From the NCBI GenBank assembly GCA_036346205.1, contig JARFJB010001964.1:1460001-1524000 (forward strand): a stretch of 64,000 nucleotides of DNA. Reading direction: 5' to 3'. Position numbers and translations under genes: made by a program. The notes under the pieces were generated by a model that saw nothing but the letters and a program-made list of their open reading frames with translations, was not told the DNA's origin and did no database searches. This DNA comes from Vesta saturnalis. Its lineage: Eukaryota; Arthropoda; Insecta; Coleoptera; Lampyridae. Shown in pieces: positions 1 through 11,621 of the stretch; positions within the stretch are counted from its first letter, which is position 1; the number at the start of each line of letters is the position of its first letter.

Positions 1-79
1 ACTGAAGGAAATGAGTATAATGACACCTTAACAAAAGTTGAAGAGGATTAAAATCTCAACAATATAGTATATCTGAATA

Positions 80-460
80 CAGGGTGTCCCATTTAAAAAT
101 TACAAGAAAAATGAAAATGAATATCCCCAAGTTGTAGGGCCTGTAGAAAGCATCCTATATAAGAAACCGACGTATGCGTCCAATGAGGCACTTAAGCACC
201 TCTTTGCGTTCTGTTGTGTCAGTTATTGTTAAAATAATTAACGTGTTTTGAAAGTTATAGCACGTGTTATGGAACCATGTTTTTCTTCAAATTTAAACAC
301 ATTTCGACAGCAGACAACGCCCCAATTTAATTTAAAACTAATTAACCTACCATGGAAAAAATTTTACGGGGATTCCAAATATGCAATAATATGTAGGGTG
401 TTCCGTTAAACAAAATTAAGAAATATTTTGGCCCGTCCTTATGCAACACCCTATATGGTA
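80..460. repeat. Fragment with GGGTGT-type ends, MITE-like
   Basis: The stretch starts with acagggtgtccca at 80 and ends near caccctatatgg around 460, with another tagggtgttcc at 394. Short inverted GGGTGT/CACCC ends like these recur at 2855-2870, 32775 and 33660 in this window, where they terminate DNA transposons or foldbacks. No coding sequence is visible. It is probably a non-autonomous DNA-transposon fragment; the exact ends are not certain. Confidence 0.35.
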
Positions 461-557
461 AAACGTATTTTTAAAATGTAGACCGCATGTTCACGTATAA
501 CCCTTTATAATCAATTTTTTTTATTTTGTAAAATAAGGAAGATGTGGTACTTTGTCA

Positions 558-560
<3 letters not shown>

Positions 561-624
<64 letters not shown>
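561..624. repeat. (TA)n microsatellite
   Basis: An uninterrupted TA dinucleotide run. It sits where the outer end of the left inverted repeat of the next element would be expected and has probably replaced it. Confidence 0.97.
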
Positions 625-627
<3 letters not shown>

Positions 628-799
628 TAAAAGATATAGGGTGTTGAAGTTTAATTATTTTTTTGTTTTTTTCTTAATATCTTCTTACAATGATATAATA
701 AGCGGACGAAATTTTGTATACAGGGGATTTTGATCACGCAGAATTCAAATATGACCTTAGTTCTTCTATTACTGAAGAGGAGTGATCATATTACAAGCC

Positions 800-1186
800 C
801 CGCACGACAAATCCACCTATTTTCAAACCTCCTTTCAAATAATTTCCTTACCACTCAAGAAAAGTGAGCTATCATGCCATCAAGCATAAAGTCCACTCTT
901 GCAGCGATGTCCAATGAAACATCTTCTAATAATGTGTTCAGGTAATTCCTTTTCAACAGGGCGACGAGTTCTGGAAACTCCCACTATTAACTTTTTTTTG
1001 AAACAGACATCTTCACCCCCCATCTTCATTCAAACGCCTATGCACGTCAATAAATGTTCGAACATTAGGAACCTGTCCTAAAGGATATCATTCTCGATAG
1101 ATACGTTGAGCTTTGGAGAAATTTGACCGAGCTTCTCCGTAACACATAATCATGTCCTTGTATTCTTCAAAAGTATATTGAACCAT
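800..1186 (-). pseudogene. DD41D (DUF4817-type) transposase, internally deleted antisense copy
   Basis: Reading the minus strand from the ATG at 1186 gives MVQYTFEEYKDMIMCYGEA, almost the same N-terminus as the plus-strand copy that starts at 1371. A stop follows at about codon 33, a frame change lies after the HRRLNED stretch, and the central part including the first catalytic Asp is missing. The text then resumes in the C-terminal half, recognisable by remnants like HFSRVVRK and RRFENRW near 800-900. The copy is dead. It diverges from the sister copy with only 184 bp between the two start codons. Confidence 0.7.
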
Positions 1187-1370
1187 TTTAAGAACACAAA
1201 ATAATATGTATTATTGGAGTGATGAAAATAACAGGCGATGGAAATTTACGAAAAAACAAACGAAATCTATGACACTTGTCAAAATATTATTGTCTTGTTA
1301 GAGGTATTTTGTGTTCTTGATTAAGTTTTTCATTGATTCTCTTATTGGTTTTTAAAAATTACTTTCAAAA

Positions 1371-2370
1371 ATGGTTCACTACACGTTTGAAGAATACAGG
1401 GACATAATTATGTGTTACGGCGAAGCTAGATCTTATTCTTCCGAAGCTCAACGGATCTATCGAGAAAGACATCCATTAAGCCATATTCCTCATAATAGGA
1501 CATTTATTGACGTGCATAGGCGTTTGGGTGAAGATGGATGTTTTAAAAAACCAAAAGTTAATAGTGGAATTTCCAGAACTCGTCGTACTGCGCGAAACGA
1601 AGAAACTGTTTCACGAATGGTAGAAAATAATCCGAGAACAAGCACCAGGAAAACAAGTTCACCGGTACGAAATGTTAACCGTGAATCAGTTAGACAAATT
1701 TTCAATGAACAACTTCTTCGCCCGTATCATTTCCAAAAGGTTCATTCACTATTAGAACATGATTATCTTCCTCGTGTACAATTTTGCGAATGGTTGCAAA
1801 ATCAAAGACACGATATTTTTTCTTCAATTTTGTTTACTGATGAAGCTGGTTTAAGCCGTGATGGTGTTCTGAACCTACCATTGGAGTGATGAAAATCCTC
1901 ATCAAACCGTAATTAGAAGTCACCAATATGGGTTTTCTATTAATGTGTGGGCAGGCATAATTGACAATTACTTAATTGGCCCATTTCAATTGCCCAATCG
2001 ATTGACAGGTGAACTGTATCGAAATTTCTTGGAGAATGAACTAAATACGTTATTAGAGGATGTTCCATTGGCTATTATTGGTAGAATGCATTACATGCAT
2101 GATGGCGCGACACCTCACTTTTCTCGATTGGCAAGGGAATTTTTGGATAGGAGATTTGGAAATACGTGGATTGGTCGAGGGGGACCTGTACCCTGGCCAG
2201 CTCGTACTCCGGACCTTAATCCCCTCGATTTTTCATTTGGGGATTCATGAAAAATGATGTTTATTCTGTAGAAATACATAATGAAGAGCAACCATGAATA
2301 AGAATTATGGAATCCGCAGATAGATTCCGTAATAACCCAGCAATATTTCAAAGATGCCGTCATTCTTAAT
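1371..2370 (+). pseudogene. DD41D (DUF4817-type) Tc1/mariner-superfamily transposase
   Basis: This is the cut-and-paste transposase of the element. The ATG at 1371 opens an N-terminal helix-turn-helix region (MVHYTFEEYRDIIMCYGEA) of the DUF4817 type. The catalytic core follows: LFTDEAG (first Asp), YMHDGATPHF (second Asp) and LNPLDF (third Asp). Forty-one residues separate the second and third Asp, the spacing called DD41D. The frame changes near 1880, so the YWSDENPH region continues in the next frame, and again near 2228 before the IWGFMKNDVY part. A stop lies at about 2297, and the C-terminal remnant ends at about 2370. Length and order match a protein of about 340 residues. Inactive as it stands. 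Confidence 0.85.
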
Positions 2371-2868
2371 CACTGCCCTTCATTGTTGCTGTTAAAATTT
2401 AATTGTTGAAGTGTTATATCATTGTTTTTTCAAATAACTTACTTTGGCGCTTTTGGATAATTTGCATGCATCGGATGCATTTTTCTCGTAAACCGTTGGT
2501 CCTAGCAACTTCAATAAGGTATACCTTTCTGAAGCAGAAAAGATGGGAAAACAAATTTTTCCAGTCGAAAATGACATACAGAGGCAAAAAAGTTAGGACC
2601 GATTCAAACAAGATGGCGCCCTCTATCAGTAATAAAATAAGGTCATATTTGAATTCTGCGTGATAAAACCCCTTGTATACAAAATTTCGTCTGCTTATTA
2701 CATCATTGTAAAAAGATATTAAAAAAAAGCAATTAAACTTCAACATCCTATATCTTTCAAACGAAGGCGTTGCGGACCTAAGTTCATAAGAACTTTTTTT
2801 CTTATTTTAGTGTCCTCTATCGCGTGGCACTATGCATGACACTTTTTTCTGCCACCCTGTATATATTA

Positions 2869-3016
2869 GGTGTCTCTAAAAGGTCTGTACAAAATATTAG
2901 GACCAATTCCTGAGACTAAAATATGAAGATCTAGCCCAATTTACCTTTGTCCAAAAGTTGATAGTTTCCGAAATACAGGGTATCAAAGTCAGAAGCTTTC
3001 CGAACTTAAGCCCAGA
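2869..3016. other. Short spacer with GGGTGT-like motif
   Basis: No ORF of note. Motifs such as taggtgtctctaaaagg at 2868 and aatacagggtatc near 2972 look like ends of a small non-autonomous element, but no second end could be paired with confidence. Confidence 0.3.
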
Positions 3017-4030
3017 AGTAGTAGTGAGACACTTGCCCCACTCCACTGGTTTTGTAAATCAATTGTCGCCATTTTTACTCGTCCACGTGTGTGTGTATGT
3101 ATTTTCCACTATTTTGTCGGCTTCGTTCCGGTGGTCATTTTCACCCCTATTTTTTTTACACACCCACGTGTGAGACCGTATTTTCAACCCTTTTTTTATC
3201 CCTAATTACTTTTTACATACACCCACGTGTGAGACCATATTTTTAACCATTTTTTACCCCTAATTATTTTTTACTCGCTCACGTGTAGGACGTATTTTTT
3301 CACTCTTTCTTTTTGAAGGCCCTTTTCAACCCTAATTATTTTTACTCGCTTACGTATAGGACGCGTATTTTCACCCCTATTTTATGACAGCTCACGTGTA
3401 GGATGTGTTTTTCACCCTATTTTATGACAGCTCACGTATAGGACACGTATTTTCCACCCTTTCTTTTCGATGGTCTACACTAATTAGAGCCTTTTTGGCA
3501 CATGCTCACGTGGGGGGCTGGTCTTGGTGCTGGGCTGGACTTGGGGTTGGTCTTAGGGTTATTTTTGATGGTATTAAGGTCCTTTTGGCTATATTAAAAA
3601 GCAGTACCCCTGGAGGTTAGGCAAACGCACACGCACACAATGTTGGAAAATGCATAATTAATAAGATATTATTATTCAAATTATCGATCCTATTGTTTTA
3701 AAATGGTCACATGCTATTGGGTGATCTTTTACCTATACGAGAAAACGTTGTATTTCTAATAAGGAGGTTCTTGTAAGACACGTGTAGGGCTTCGCAACTT
3801 GCTCTCAGGCCTTCGCCCCCAGGCCGGAGATGGTGTGAGAACCTAACCTTATAAGACAAGTGTAGAGCTTAGCCCCTATCGTGGCCCCCTTGATGCAATT
3901 GTATGAGGGTTCTAACGTAATCTTACAGCTGTAGGCCTTCGCCCCATCATACAGAAATGTATTCTAATAAGGAGGTTCTTGTAAGACAAGACTTGTATCA
4001 GGGTCTGCGCCCGGGCCCCTTTGAGTAAAA
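3017..4030. repeat. Polinton-type terminal repeat fragment with degenerate tandem units
   Basis: It starts with agtagtagtgag at 3017, like the AGT start of the element at 51683. It carries the same sequence series as that element's terminal repeat: degenerate units around cacgtgtaggacgtatttt and ttttcaccccta, then a GGTCTTGG/GGGCTGG-rich block at 3510-3560, then aaggtccttttggc and cctggaggt, then gatcttttacc and tacgagaaa. From 3755 to 4010 come units of the tctaataaggaggttcttg type, also found in the inverted repeats of the 9116-17704 element. No ORF is supported. It is probably a solo or broken terminal repeat; the right boundary is uncertain. Confidence 0.6.
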
Positions 4031-4144
4031 ATTGATTTTAGAGCCATCTAGCGGCGTATAGACTAATGAACATTTTCTGAAGCTGATAATGCACACCTCT
4101 CTCTCTTGCTCTATCTTGTTTCTTCCTCACCCCTCTCTCTTTCT

Positions 4145-4455
4145 CACACACACACAGCTTGCGTGCGTACGTGCGCGCGTGCGAGCGTGCGTGCGAACGT
4201 GCGTGCGTACGGGCGTGCGTGCGTGGGTGAGTGCGTGCGTGTGCGTGCGTGCTGTTAACGCACGTGCGTGCGTGTTGTGAGCATGCATTCGTGCGTGTGC
4301 ATGTGTGCGTGCGTGTGCGTGTGCGTGTGGTGTGCTGTGTGTGTGTTGTGTGTGTGTGTCTGTGTCTGTCTGTGTGTGTGTGTGTGTGTGGTGGTGTGCG
4401 TGTGTGTGTCGTGTGGTGTGCGTGTGTCGTGCTGTGTGTGTCGTTGTGCGTGTGT
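4145..4455. repeat. (GT)n/(GTGC)n microsatellite
   Basis: Alternating purine-pyrimidine tract that grades from GTGCGTGC into GTGT. All overlapping ORFs on both strands are low-complexity artefacts. Confidence 0.97.
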
Positions 4456-6499
4456 CATTTAGCAAACGTAACTATGGATATGTTTATGGTGATTAAAGTT
4501 AAGAAGAATACAGTTATCAAACAAATGTAGATAGGTATATGACATGTAAACATCTAAATAAATTTCAATATTTTAGATAAATTATATAAGGTAGTATAAG
4601 ATAGTTCAATATGAGTAATTACAGGTAATATGCGAGTTACACAAATGTTCATCTTATAAATGGTACTCGTTTGAATAAATAGATCAACATGCGTTATGGT
4701 TTTTATAACCCTCCGGAGAAGTAGCAGTCAGATGTATGTCTACAATATTTTCAGCTACAGGAGATGATTGTAGACATAATTAGGTGTTAATAATTCTTCT
4801 AATATAACTATATGGTTGCAGGGAAACTTGTAGGTAGAACTTGTTCGTAAAATAACTCGAGTTACCTTTGGGCACAGAGGAATATAATATTGATATCTTC
4901 AATGGTGCAGAAACTGGTACGGAAAAGTTCACGTTTACGAGAAACTGGCTTTCCAAATTCTATAATCGAGTTATGCTCGTTGAAAAGGAAACAATACTGT
5001 ATGCAATAACTGGTGTCTTAAATCATAAATGCAACAGATACATGATTTAAACCACGAAAATTATTTTAGCCGTCTAATTGTACGAAATTATAAATATGGA
5101 GTAAAAATCCCAAAATGCAACTAGCATCAGTCCCAGTATCAAGAAGGAAGTAGAGAAACTTCCCAATCCTGAAACATTACCGTTTTTAAACAAATTTCAG
5201 AAATTTGCAGTAGATTTGTTCAAAAAACTTTCTTAATGACACCCAAGTTGTGTTGCATTTTTAGTGTTCTGAGTCTGTTGCGTTTTAATTACATTTAAAT
5301 AATTCTGTAACGGAATCAATAACTCATTTTGTTGAGATTGAAGATTCGTTTGCAGACACGCGTGGAAATCAATGTCAAATTAGATTTTAATTCTAATCTT
5401 TCAATAAGCGAATTGTCCAACTACTAATCGATCGCGTATCAATTCTTCTCTTACCGTTCCAAAATAGCAATGTATGCAACGAAGCATCAACACTCCGGAT
5501 TTTGATTTCTTGTATTGAACTAAAAGCGTTCATAAATAATGTTTATTCTTGGAATAAAATGATTTTGAAATGCGGTCAGCATTTTCTCGTAAGAAGAAGA
5601 TGATTTATTTAATCAAAATAAAGTACTTCCTTTCTCGATTGTATAAAGAAGTAAATTGTTTAACTTCCCACTTAAATTGCTGACGGCCATGTAACGCTCA
5701 ACTTTTCCTCCATTGCAACAATGATTGGGTTCATTGAAATTGAACTTTTCAGGTGGATACACTTAAGGTGCTACACTTGCACTATTTTGAAGTTTTTTAT
5801 CTTGTTCTAATCCTTTATTCGTTTTATGTACATTAACAATGCTATTGATATAACGTTTACCGTTGTCACAATGACCTATAGTAGCGCCGGGAAGAGGTGT
5901 CTCATGGCGGACTCGAGAATGGTGATATAATTATTACTGTGAAATGCATCTGTTTCCCTTTATCTTAGTGCGAAGTTCCCACTTAAAGAAAGACGGATTA
6001 TAATTTATACGTCGGCTATATATTTTAAATGCAGGGCTTAAAAACGGATGCCGATTCTAAAGTCAAAGCGCATCATACTGTCAGATGTCTTCTTGGCTAT
6101 TTATCCTCAAATTATTCTTCGTATTTGGTTACGTATAATCGCATCGTGTTTTGTTGTTATAATAATTTATCTTTCGCTTCGTAATTTATTAGTTTTCTTT
6201 GCATTTGTAACAACAGTTTTTTTCATAACTATTATTATTAATATTCACTATAACGAGGTAGCTTATAATGCAAAATGTATTTCCAATTGATTGAATGCAT
6301 TTATTTATTTTGCAACAAATAATGATGTCATTAAAAGGTAAATCCTTGAAAAGTCAAACTCAATTAATGTTAATGCATATACTGCATTATTTCGAGATGG
6401 AACGCAATAAGGGGGGGGGGGGGTCAAGTTTACCTTTAACTTCCATTATCCAGGTACGCTAATAATTTTCACTATTTAAATTTATATTTATGTAATATT
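4456..6499. other. AT-rich stretch without a recognised gene
   Basis: No domain, RNA gene or clear repeat was recognised. Short ORFs at 4868-5050 and 6048-6290 resemble no known family; the second is hydrophobic but looks like chance AT-rich translation. A run of 13 G lies at 6411-6423. Confidence 0.6.
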
Positions 6500-7814
6500 A
6501 TGTTGCAACGCACTGCTCTCGCATGCGGCATTTCTGAGAAAACCGTAACTCGGACAAAGGCAAGAATGGCTCTCGCTTTAGAATCTGGGAAATCGGCGTC
6601 GGATTCACCGCAAAAACATAGGCTGCGTTTGAAGTCGAACTCAGAGGATCTCGACGAATACGTGAAAGACGTTTTGAAACGAAAAATTTACACCATGCAT
6701 GCAACTGGTAAATAATTCAGAAATTATTGTTGAAATGGAGTTAATCACTATTTAATTTTAGGCTCACATATTACTATCGAAAAACTCCAAACTGAAGATA
6801 AAATATTTACCATCAGTAAAACGAGTTTGAAACAATTGTTGCACAAAATTGGTTTGGAATTTAAACTTGACGATGGAAGAAGGCGTCTAATGGAGCAAGT
6901 TCATATTTCTGGTGCTCGAGCAACATTTTTGCTAATAAAAGTTGTGAAACTAGTTACGATCCTGTCTTTTTGGATGAGACGTGGATTTTTAGTCGAGAAA
7001 GCGTTCGAAAATCATGGCATGATAATGATTTGAAAAGCACAAAAACCAACCACTAGGAGAAGGGAAACGGTAATTAAAATATGAAAATGTAAACTTTCAC
7101 CATTAACACTCATAATAATTAAAATAGTCCGATTTGCTAAAAATATTTTTAACCGAATAAACTTTAGTTTTATCGTACTGAGTGCTGGCAACAAGGATGG
7201 TTTTATACCTAATTCATCATTGGTATTTTCCAGTAAAGTAAGACAGCAGACTACCACGATAATGGTTTCAAGAACAGCTTTTACCAAATTTAGAAAAACC
7301 AAGTTTGATAATTCTTGACAATGCCAGTTACATTAGTAGAAAAATTACCTTCAAGTAGTTGGACGAAAGAAGATCTTCAATTTTTAAGAAAACACAACAT
7401 TCCTCATTCGAATGATATGCTGAAAGTGGAATTGTTACAAATTGCCAAGGTTTTACAAGTTCCAAAAATATATGCAATTGATGAAATCATCAATGTGGAC
7501 ATCAAATTTTACGTTTACCTCCGTATCACTGCCAATTCAACCCCATCGAGTTAATATGGGCAAATTGTAAACAGTATTACAACGAAAACGTTGGAAGACA
7601 GGGCTTCAGCGACGAGAATGTTTTATCGCAATGGAAGGATTCATTAAACCAAGTAACTGGAGAACTGTGGCAAAAGTGTATTTTACATGCTGAAAAGGAA
7701 ATGAGCCAGTGGTGGGACGGTCAGAAAAGAGCTGAGGAAATGGTAAAACCTCTAGTTATCAATGTCGGAGAGTCGATTGAAGAAGATGGTGAAAGTGAAG
7801 GTGATGACTTTTAA
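6500..7814 (+). pseudogene. Intron-bearing DDE transposase (LPPYHC type), degenerate
   Basis: This belongs to the insect DDE transposase family marked by the LPPYHC(E/Q)xNPIE motif. The N-terminal part (6500-6707) is HTH-like (CGISEKTVTRTKARMA). A GT-AG intron at 6708-6761 joins HATG to SHITIEKLQ in frame. The core shows FLDETWIF (first Asp, near 6970), ILDNASY (second Asp, near 7310) and RLPPYHCQFNPIELIW (Glu, near 7515). A second GT-AG intron at 7070-7167 joins GK to RFIVLS. The acidic C-terminus ends at the stop at 7812-7814. Frame changes occur near 6930, after the second intron, and twice in 7320-7510. A 5' exon is probably missing. The gene is dead but kept its exon structure. Confidence 0.75.
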
Positions 7815-7927
7815 TTATATGTCCAATATTTGAATTTAAAGCAAAAATTAGAATCTGTTACTTTATAACATTGTAAAGAATTATTATATTTATCATATAC
7901 CTCCGTAGCTGTACTTAGGTATATTCG

Positions 7928-7929
<2 letters not shown>

Positions 7930-7999
<70 letters not shown>
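7930..7999. repeat. (TA)n microsatellite
   Basis: A pure TA run about 115 bp downstream of the transposase stop codon. Confidence 0.97.
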
Positions 8000-8001
<2 letters not shown>

Positions 8002-9115
8002 ACCACCTGTAAACTGAGATTTTTAAAATCGGTTATATTATTAACTAATAATAAATCTCATTTTTAACATCCAATACAGTGTATTTCTTTATGACAAAAT
8101 CAGTTATTTATCTATAAGTGGCTTCGATAACCAAATTACAGTCTTGACTCTTTTGACGCAGTGAGATCTGTCGGCTAAAAACGGTCCTCCACAATTAACC
8201 AAACTTTTCGCACTTCATTTGGGCACTGCCTACTTCTAGCTAATTCGTTTCTTATTGAAAATTATTGATATAATTAATTTGTAAAACAGATCCAAAACGA
8301 AATTTTGTTGACCCGGTCTCGCTTCTGAAAATCGTTTACAGTTGCACAATATATTTTTATCACATGACTACTCACACTCTGTGAACTTTACATGTCAGAA
8401 TAAGTGCGAACACCCCTTAAACGACATTATTTAAATTTGGCAGGGCGGCTTAAATTTAAAAATAACCTAGAAACATTGACTATGCTTTGTTGGTATTCAA
8501 AATTACTAACTGTATGAACCAATAACTACATACGTTATTAAAACCTTAAACCATGCTTTACTAAAAGATGAGTCATAAGACACCTCTCGCCGGCCCGACT
8601 TTATTAAGGAATTATATGAAAGATAATTTATGTTTATTTCTACACATCTCCTTAGTAACGTCCATTTACTTTTTACGAACTTTGATCAACATTAAATAAC
8701 TATTTCACAGAATCGTTTATTAATGGGAATTATTAAGCAACTCCAAATCATGCATTAATAGGTCTATTAATAAACGATTTAAATGAAGTTGTAGGAGGCG
8801 CTGCATTGATTTGTATGAAACTAACAATGAATGTTTGCGTTAAGGAATGAGAACTGTCAGAGGTTCTGTACTTTCATCACGAGATGGCAGCCTGATAAAT
8901 ATAAAATTTTCACTTCGGAAAAACAGGAAAACAGGATAGGCGATTCTCTGAAAAATATTGTAACCAACTCGTGTATTAATGCGCGATTAACGATCTCGTC
9001 TGATCCTTAATCGCTTTCATTAATAACTTGATGGTTAAATAACTATTAATACACTTTTTCCATGAAAATCTAAAATTTTAACCATTATTACACATATTTA
9101 AAAGACTTATCTAAG
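8000..9115. other. AT-rich stretch without a gene, with long-stem inverted repeats
   Basis: No ORF of substance. An inverted repeat pairs aatcgtttattaat at 8711-8724 with attaataaacgatt at 8766-8779, a 14-bp stem with a loop of about 41 nt. A similar arrangement of gtgtattaat (about 8970) and attaatacac (about 9045) follows. These may be one or two MITE-like units; no terminal repeats with a target duplication were found. Confidence 0.45.
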
Positions 9116-9695
9116 AGTAGTAAGGGGCGAGAATAGGACAGATCCTACGCAGAATAGGCCAAAATGGAGTGGGGGGAGGAAGCCACGCCCAATTTCACAA
9201 CGTGACTCCGCCCATTCCCCGCTTGCTTTTAATTAAGAGTCATAATTAAATTATTTTCGTTTTGTCCGCTATTTTGTTATGTCGGCAGTTTTTGGTTTTG
9301 GCGGGAAATTTGAAATAGTATTCTAATAAGATTGTTTTATTTTTGTAATTGGCGCGAAATTTGAAATTATATTCTAATAAGGGGGCTCTCACGCTATCTC
9401 ATAAGACAGATTTAGGACTCCGGAACTTTTTCTACGGCCTTCACCCCTCTGTTACAGACTCTCCTTATTTTGATTTTATTTCCTTCGTTATTTTGTTTTT
9501 AATCGACCAGTTATGAGTCATAATTAAATTCTTTGGCCATTGTGCACCAATTCCTTCAATATAATTTAAATAAAAACAAATAAACAAGTTTTACAACATT
9601 TTTGTTTTACACAAAAATAGGTAACATTTTTACACACAAAATACAATTCTATCATTATGTCTAATAGGCGTACGCTTTAGTGAATCCAATTTAAT
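9116..9695 (+). repeat. Left terminal inverted repeat of element 1
   Basis: Its reverse complement matches 16735-17704 in order: the CTATTCTCACCCCTTACTACT end, the ATGGGCGG/CCGCCCAT block, then aatttgaaatagtattctaa, then the gtctaataggcgtacgcttt block at about 9658-9677. It contains the motif series ctatctcataagacag, ctgttacagactctcc and ttattttgatttt that repeats in the other Polinton-type ends here. It is shorter than the right repeat because the right copy has extra tandem units. Confidence 0.75.
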
Positions 9696-9753
9696 TTTAA
9701 TTTTATAATTGAAATCTATGCTTTGTTCTTCCAATTCTCTTTCTAGCCAATAA

Positions 9754-9872
<119 letters not shown>

Positions 9873-11140
9873 AGAAGAAGAACATCAGTAATAATCAATT
9901 TATTTGTGCAACTTTTGGTATACAAGTGTATTCGAGTTATACTAGTAAACGATCAAAATTTGATAAAAACTAAACTAACTTTTTCAAAAAAACTTAATAA
10001 TGTGTTGCGCCACCACGATGTCTTATGCAGTCATTAACACGTCTGGGCATATTCCAAATAGAGGTGATCGATTTGCTCCTGAGGTATCTTATCCCATGCT
10101 ATCTGTAACTCATGCTGCAAAGCCACTAGAGTTTGTGGGGGGTGAATGTTTCCATAATATCCCAGACGTGCTCGATGGGTGAAAGATCGGGAGATCTCGG
10201 TGGCCAAGGCAACAAAGCAACTTGATTGGTCTCAAAATTAGCCAAAGAAGCCCTATCAACATGAGGTCGTGCGTTGTCTTGTTGGAATGTGCTGTTGGAG
10301 ATTGTTTGAACATAAGGAACAATATGGGGTTCTACGATCTGCTGGATGTAACGCGCAGCGGTCATGTTACCTCTAATGAAGACCAAAGGTGACCTACTTC
10401 CAATAGCAATAGCCCCCCATTCCATAACTCCAACTATGTGGTGCACATGCCTTTCCACAGAAAATTTGGGACCTTGTCTTTCACCACGTCGTCTTCTCAC
10501 TCTTGCACGGCTGTCATGCATGCCCAAACAAAATCTGGACTCATCATTGAAGAAAATTGAATTCCATTCTTGGTCCAAATTTGCCCGTTCTCTACACCAC
10601 GCTAGACGATCACGTCGGTGCCCAGGAGTCAGTGGTAGCACAAAATGGGGACGGTATGAAAAGAGTCCTTCCATGTTCTACAAAACTACTGGTCCGCCAT
10701 CGCCCGTGTAAACGAGAAGCGGTCTCGTAGAGCCAATACTCTAAGATGGCGTTCTTCGGGTTTTGTGGTTCTTCGAGGACGTCCTGTACCTTTCGCTCTT
10801 CGTGTAGAGCCCTCTTGGTTCCATGCCCGAACACAGACTGCCACAGTGTTTAAACTACGCTGCGTAGACAAACCAGCCTCTCGTAAGCCCGCAAATCACC
10901 CCTATCAAAACTCGCATCGTGATACAATTAAAGAAGCTTTTTTAATGTGTTCTACACGTCTTAAATGACAACTACAGTTACAAATGATTTTAATGCTACG
11001 TGATCGTAGATGTTTTTGAAAGAGGTTAACGCAATAATCGCTAGAGTAATATGGCTAAAAAATTGATCGTTTTTTATCTTAACATAAACAAACATATATT
11101 TTTTCTACAAAATATTCATTATTATTGATGTTCTTCTTTC
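9873..11140 (-). mobile_element. Tc1-like element inserted in a TA microsatellite
   Basis: Terminal repeats pair agaagaagaacatcagtaat (from 9873) with the inverse attattgatgttcttctttc (to 11140). Both ends are bordered by TA microsatellite (9759-9872; 11150-11216 after a short gtcactt stretch), as expected for a family that inserts at TA. It holds one transposase on the minus strand. Confidence 0.8.
9998..10960 (-). pseudogene. Tc1-type DD34E transposase
   Basis: The minus strand reads a Tc1 transposase. The N-terminal HTH part (LREAGLSTQRSLNTVAV, then GRPRRTT) lies at 10960-10740. The catalytic part is open from 10674 to 10126: FFNDESRF (first Asp), QQDNARPH (second Asp) and LSPIEHVWD (Glu). 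There are 34 residues between the last two catalytic residues, so it is DD34E with all three present. The frame changes around 10610-10680 and at the run of C near 10140. The C-terminal part (LQHELQIAWDKIPQEQIDHL, then CIRHRGGATHY) ends at the stop near 9998. Full length but frameshifted. Nearest relatives would be insect Tc1 elements. Confidence 0.85.
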
Positions 11141-11146
11141 TATGTC

Positions 11147-11149
<3 letters not shown>

Positions 11150-11216
<67 letters not shown>
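11150..11216. repeat. (TA)n microsatellite, right of Tc1
   Basis: TA run that continues the tract interrupted by the Tc1 insertion. The ORF 11145-11408 on the minus strand ends in this repeat; its part at 11222-11408 may belong with the unrecognised gene to the right. Confidence 0.97.
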
Positions 11217-11217
<1 letters not shown>

Positions 11218-11621
11218 CGTATCCATATGTTTCGAATTGTAATATACGTATAATGCAATTTATTTTTTGTGCTTATCGGTTTAATTTCTATTATAACTAA
11301 TTCTGCCCCAGAGCATAACTGCTCCAATTTTCTACAGTCTGTAGCCATTATAATACCTTTAATTTCTTGTATAGAAACTTCGTTAATTTGATCCACGTCT
11401 TGTTGCAAGAACTATACATTTTCTATATTTTCGAAATCTTTCACATGCCTCACATCTTCTGTCTTAGCAAAAGAATCCCATTAAATATGCTAATTCCTTT
11501 AGTTGTAAACGTATCAAATAGTTCCAGTGTTGTTAAGGTAGTTATATCCATACCATTATAAGGAATAAAAATAAAACCGTCTCTTTTAAGGATATCTCTA
11601 TCTGCTTTTAAAAATGTTTTT

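Larger units (their letters stand above)
629..2868. mobile_element. Palindromic DD41D-type transposon, head-to-head pair
   Basis: Inverted repeats of about 150 bp lie at 629-785 and about 2612-2762. They share gtgttgaagtttaatt, the block around gacgaaattttgtatac and the block around cagaattcaaatatgacc. Between them are two copies of one transposase pointing away from each other: an internally deleted minus-strand copy (800-1186) and a nearly full plus-strand copy (1371-2370). The right inverted repeat continues to a CACCCTGTATATAT end near 2868; the matching left outer part is replaced by the TA run at 561-624. No target duplication can be resolved. Confidence 0.7.

Noticed and set aside
2403..2746. 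ORFs on both strands near the right inverted repeat
   Set aside because: They lie mostly within the terminal repeat of the DD41D element.
4089..4530. Several overlapping ORFs on both strands
   Set aside because: Translations of the GT/GC microsatellite; only Val-Cys or Thr-His repeats.
6048..6290. 80-codon hydrophobic ORF, possible membrane protein
   Set aside because: AT-rich chance translation is rich in Ile/Phe/Leu; no homologue recognised and no neighbouring gene.
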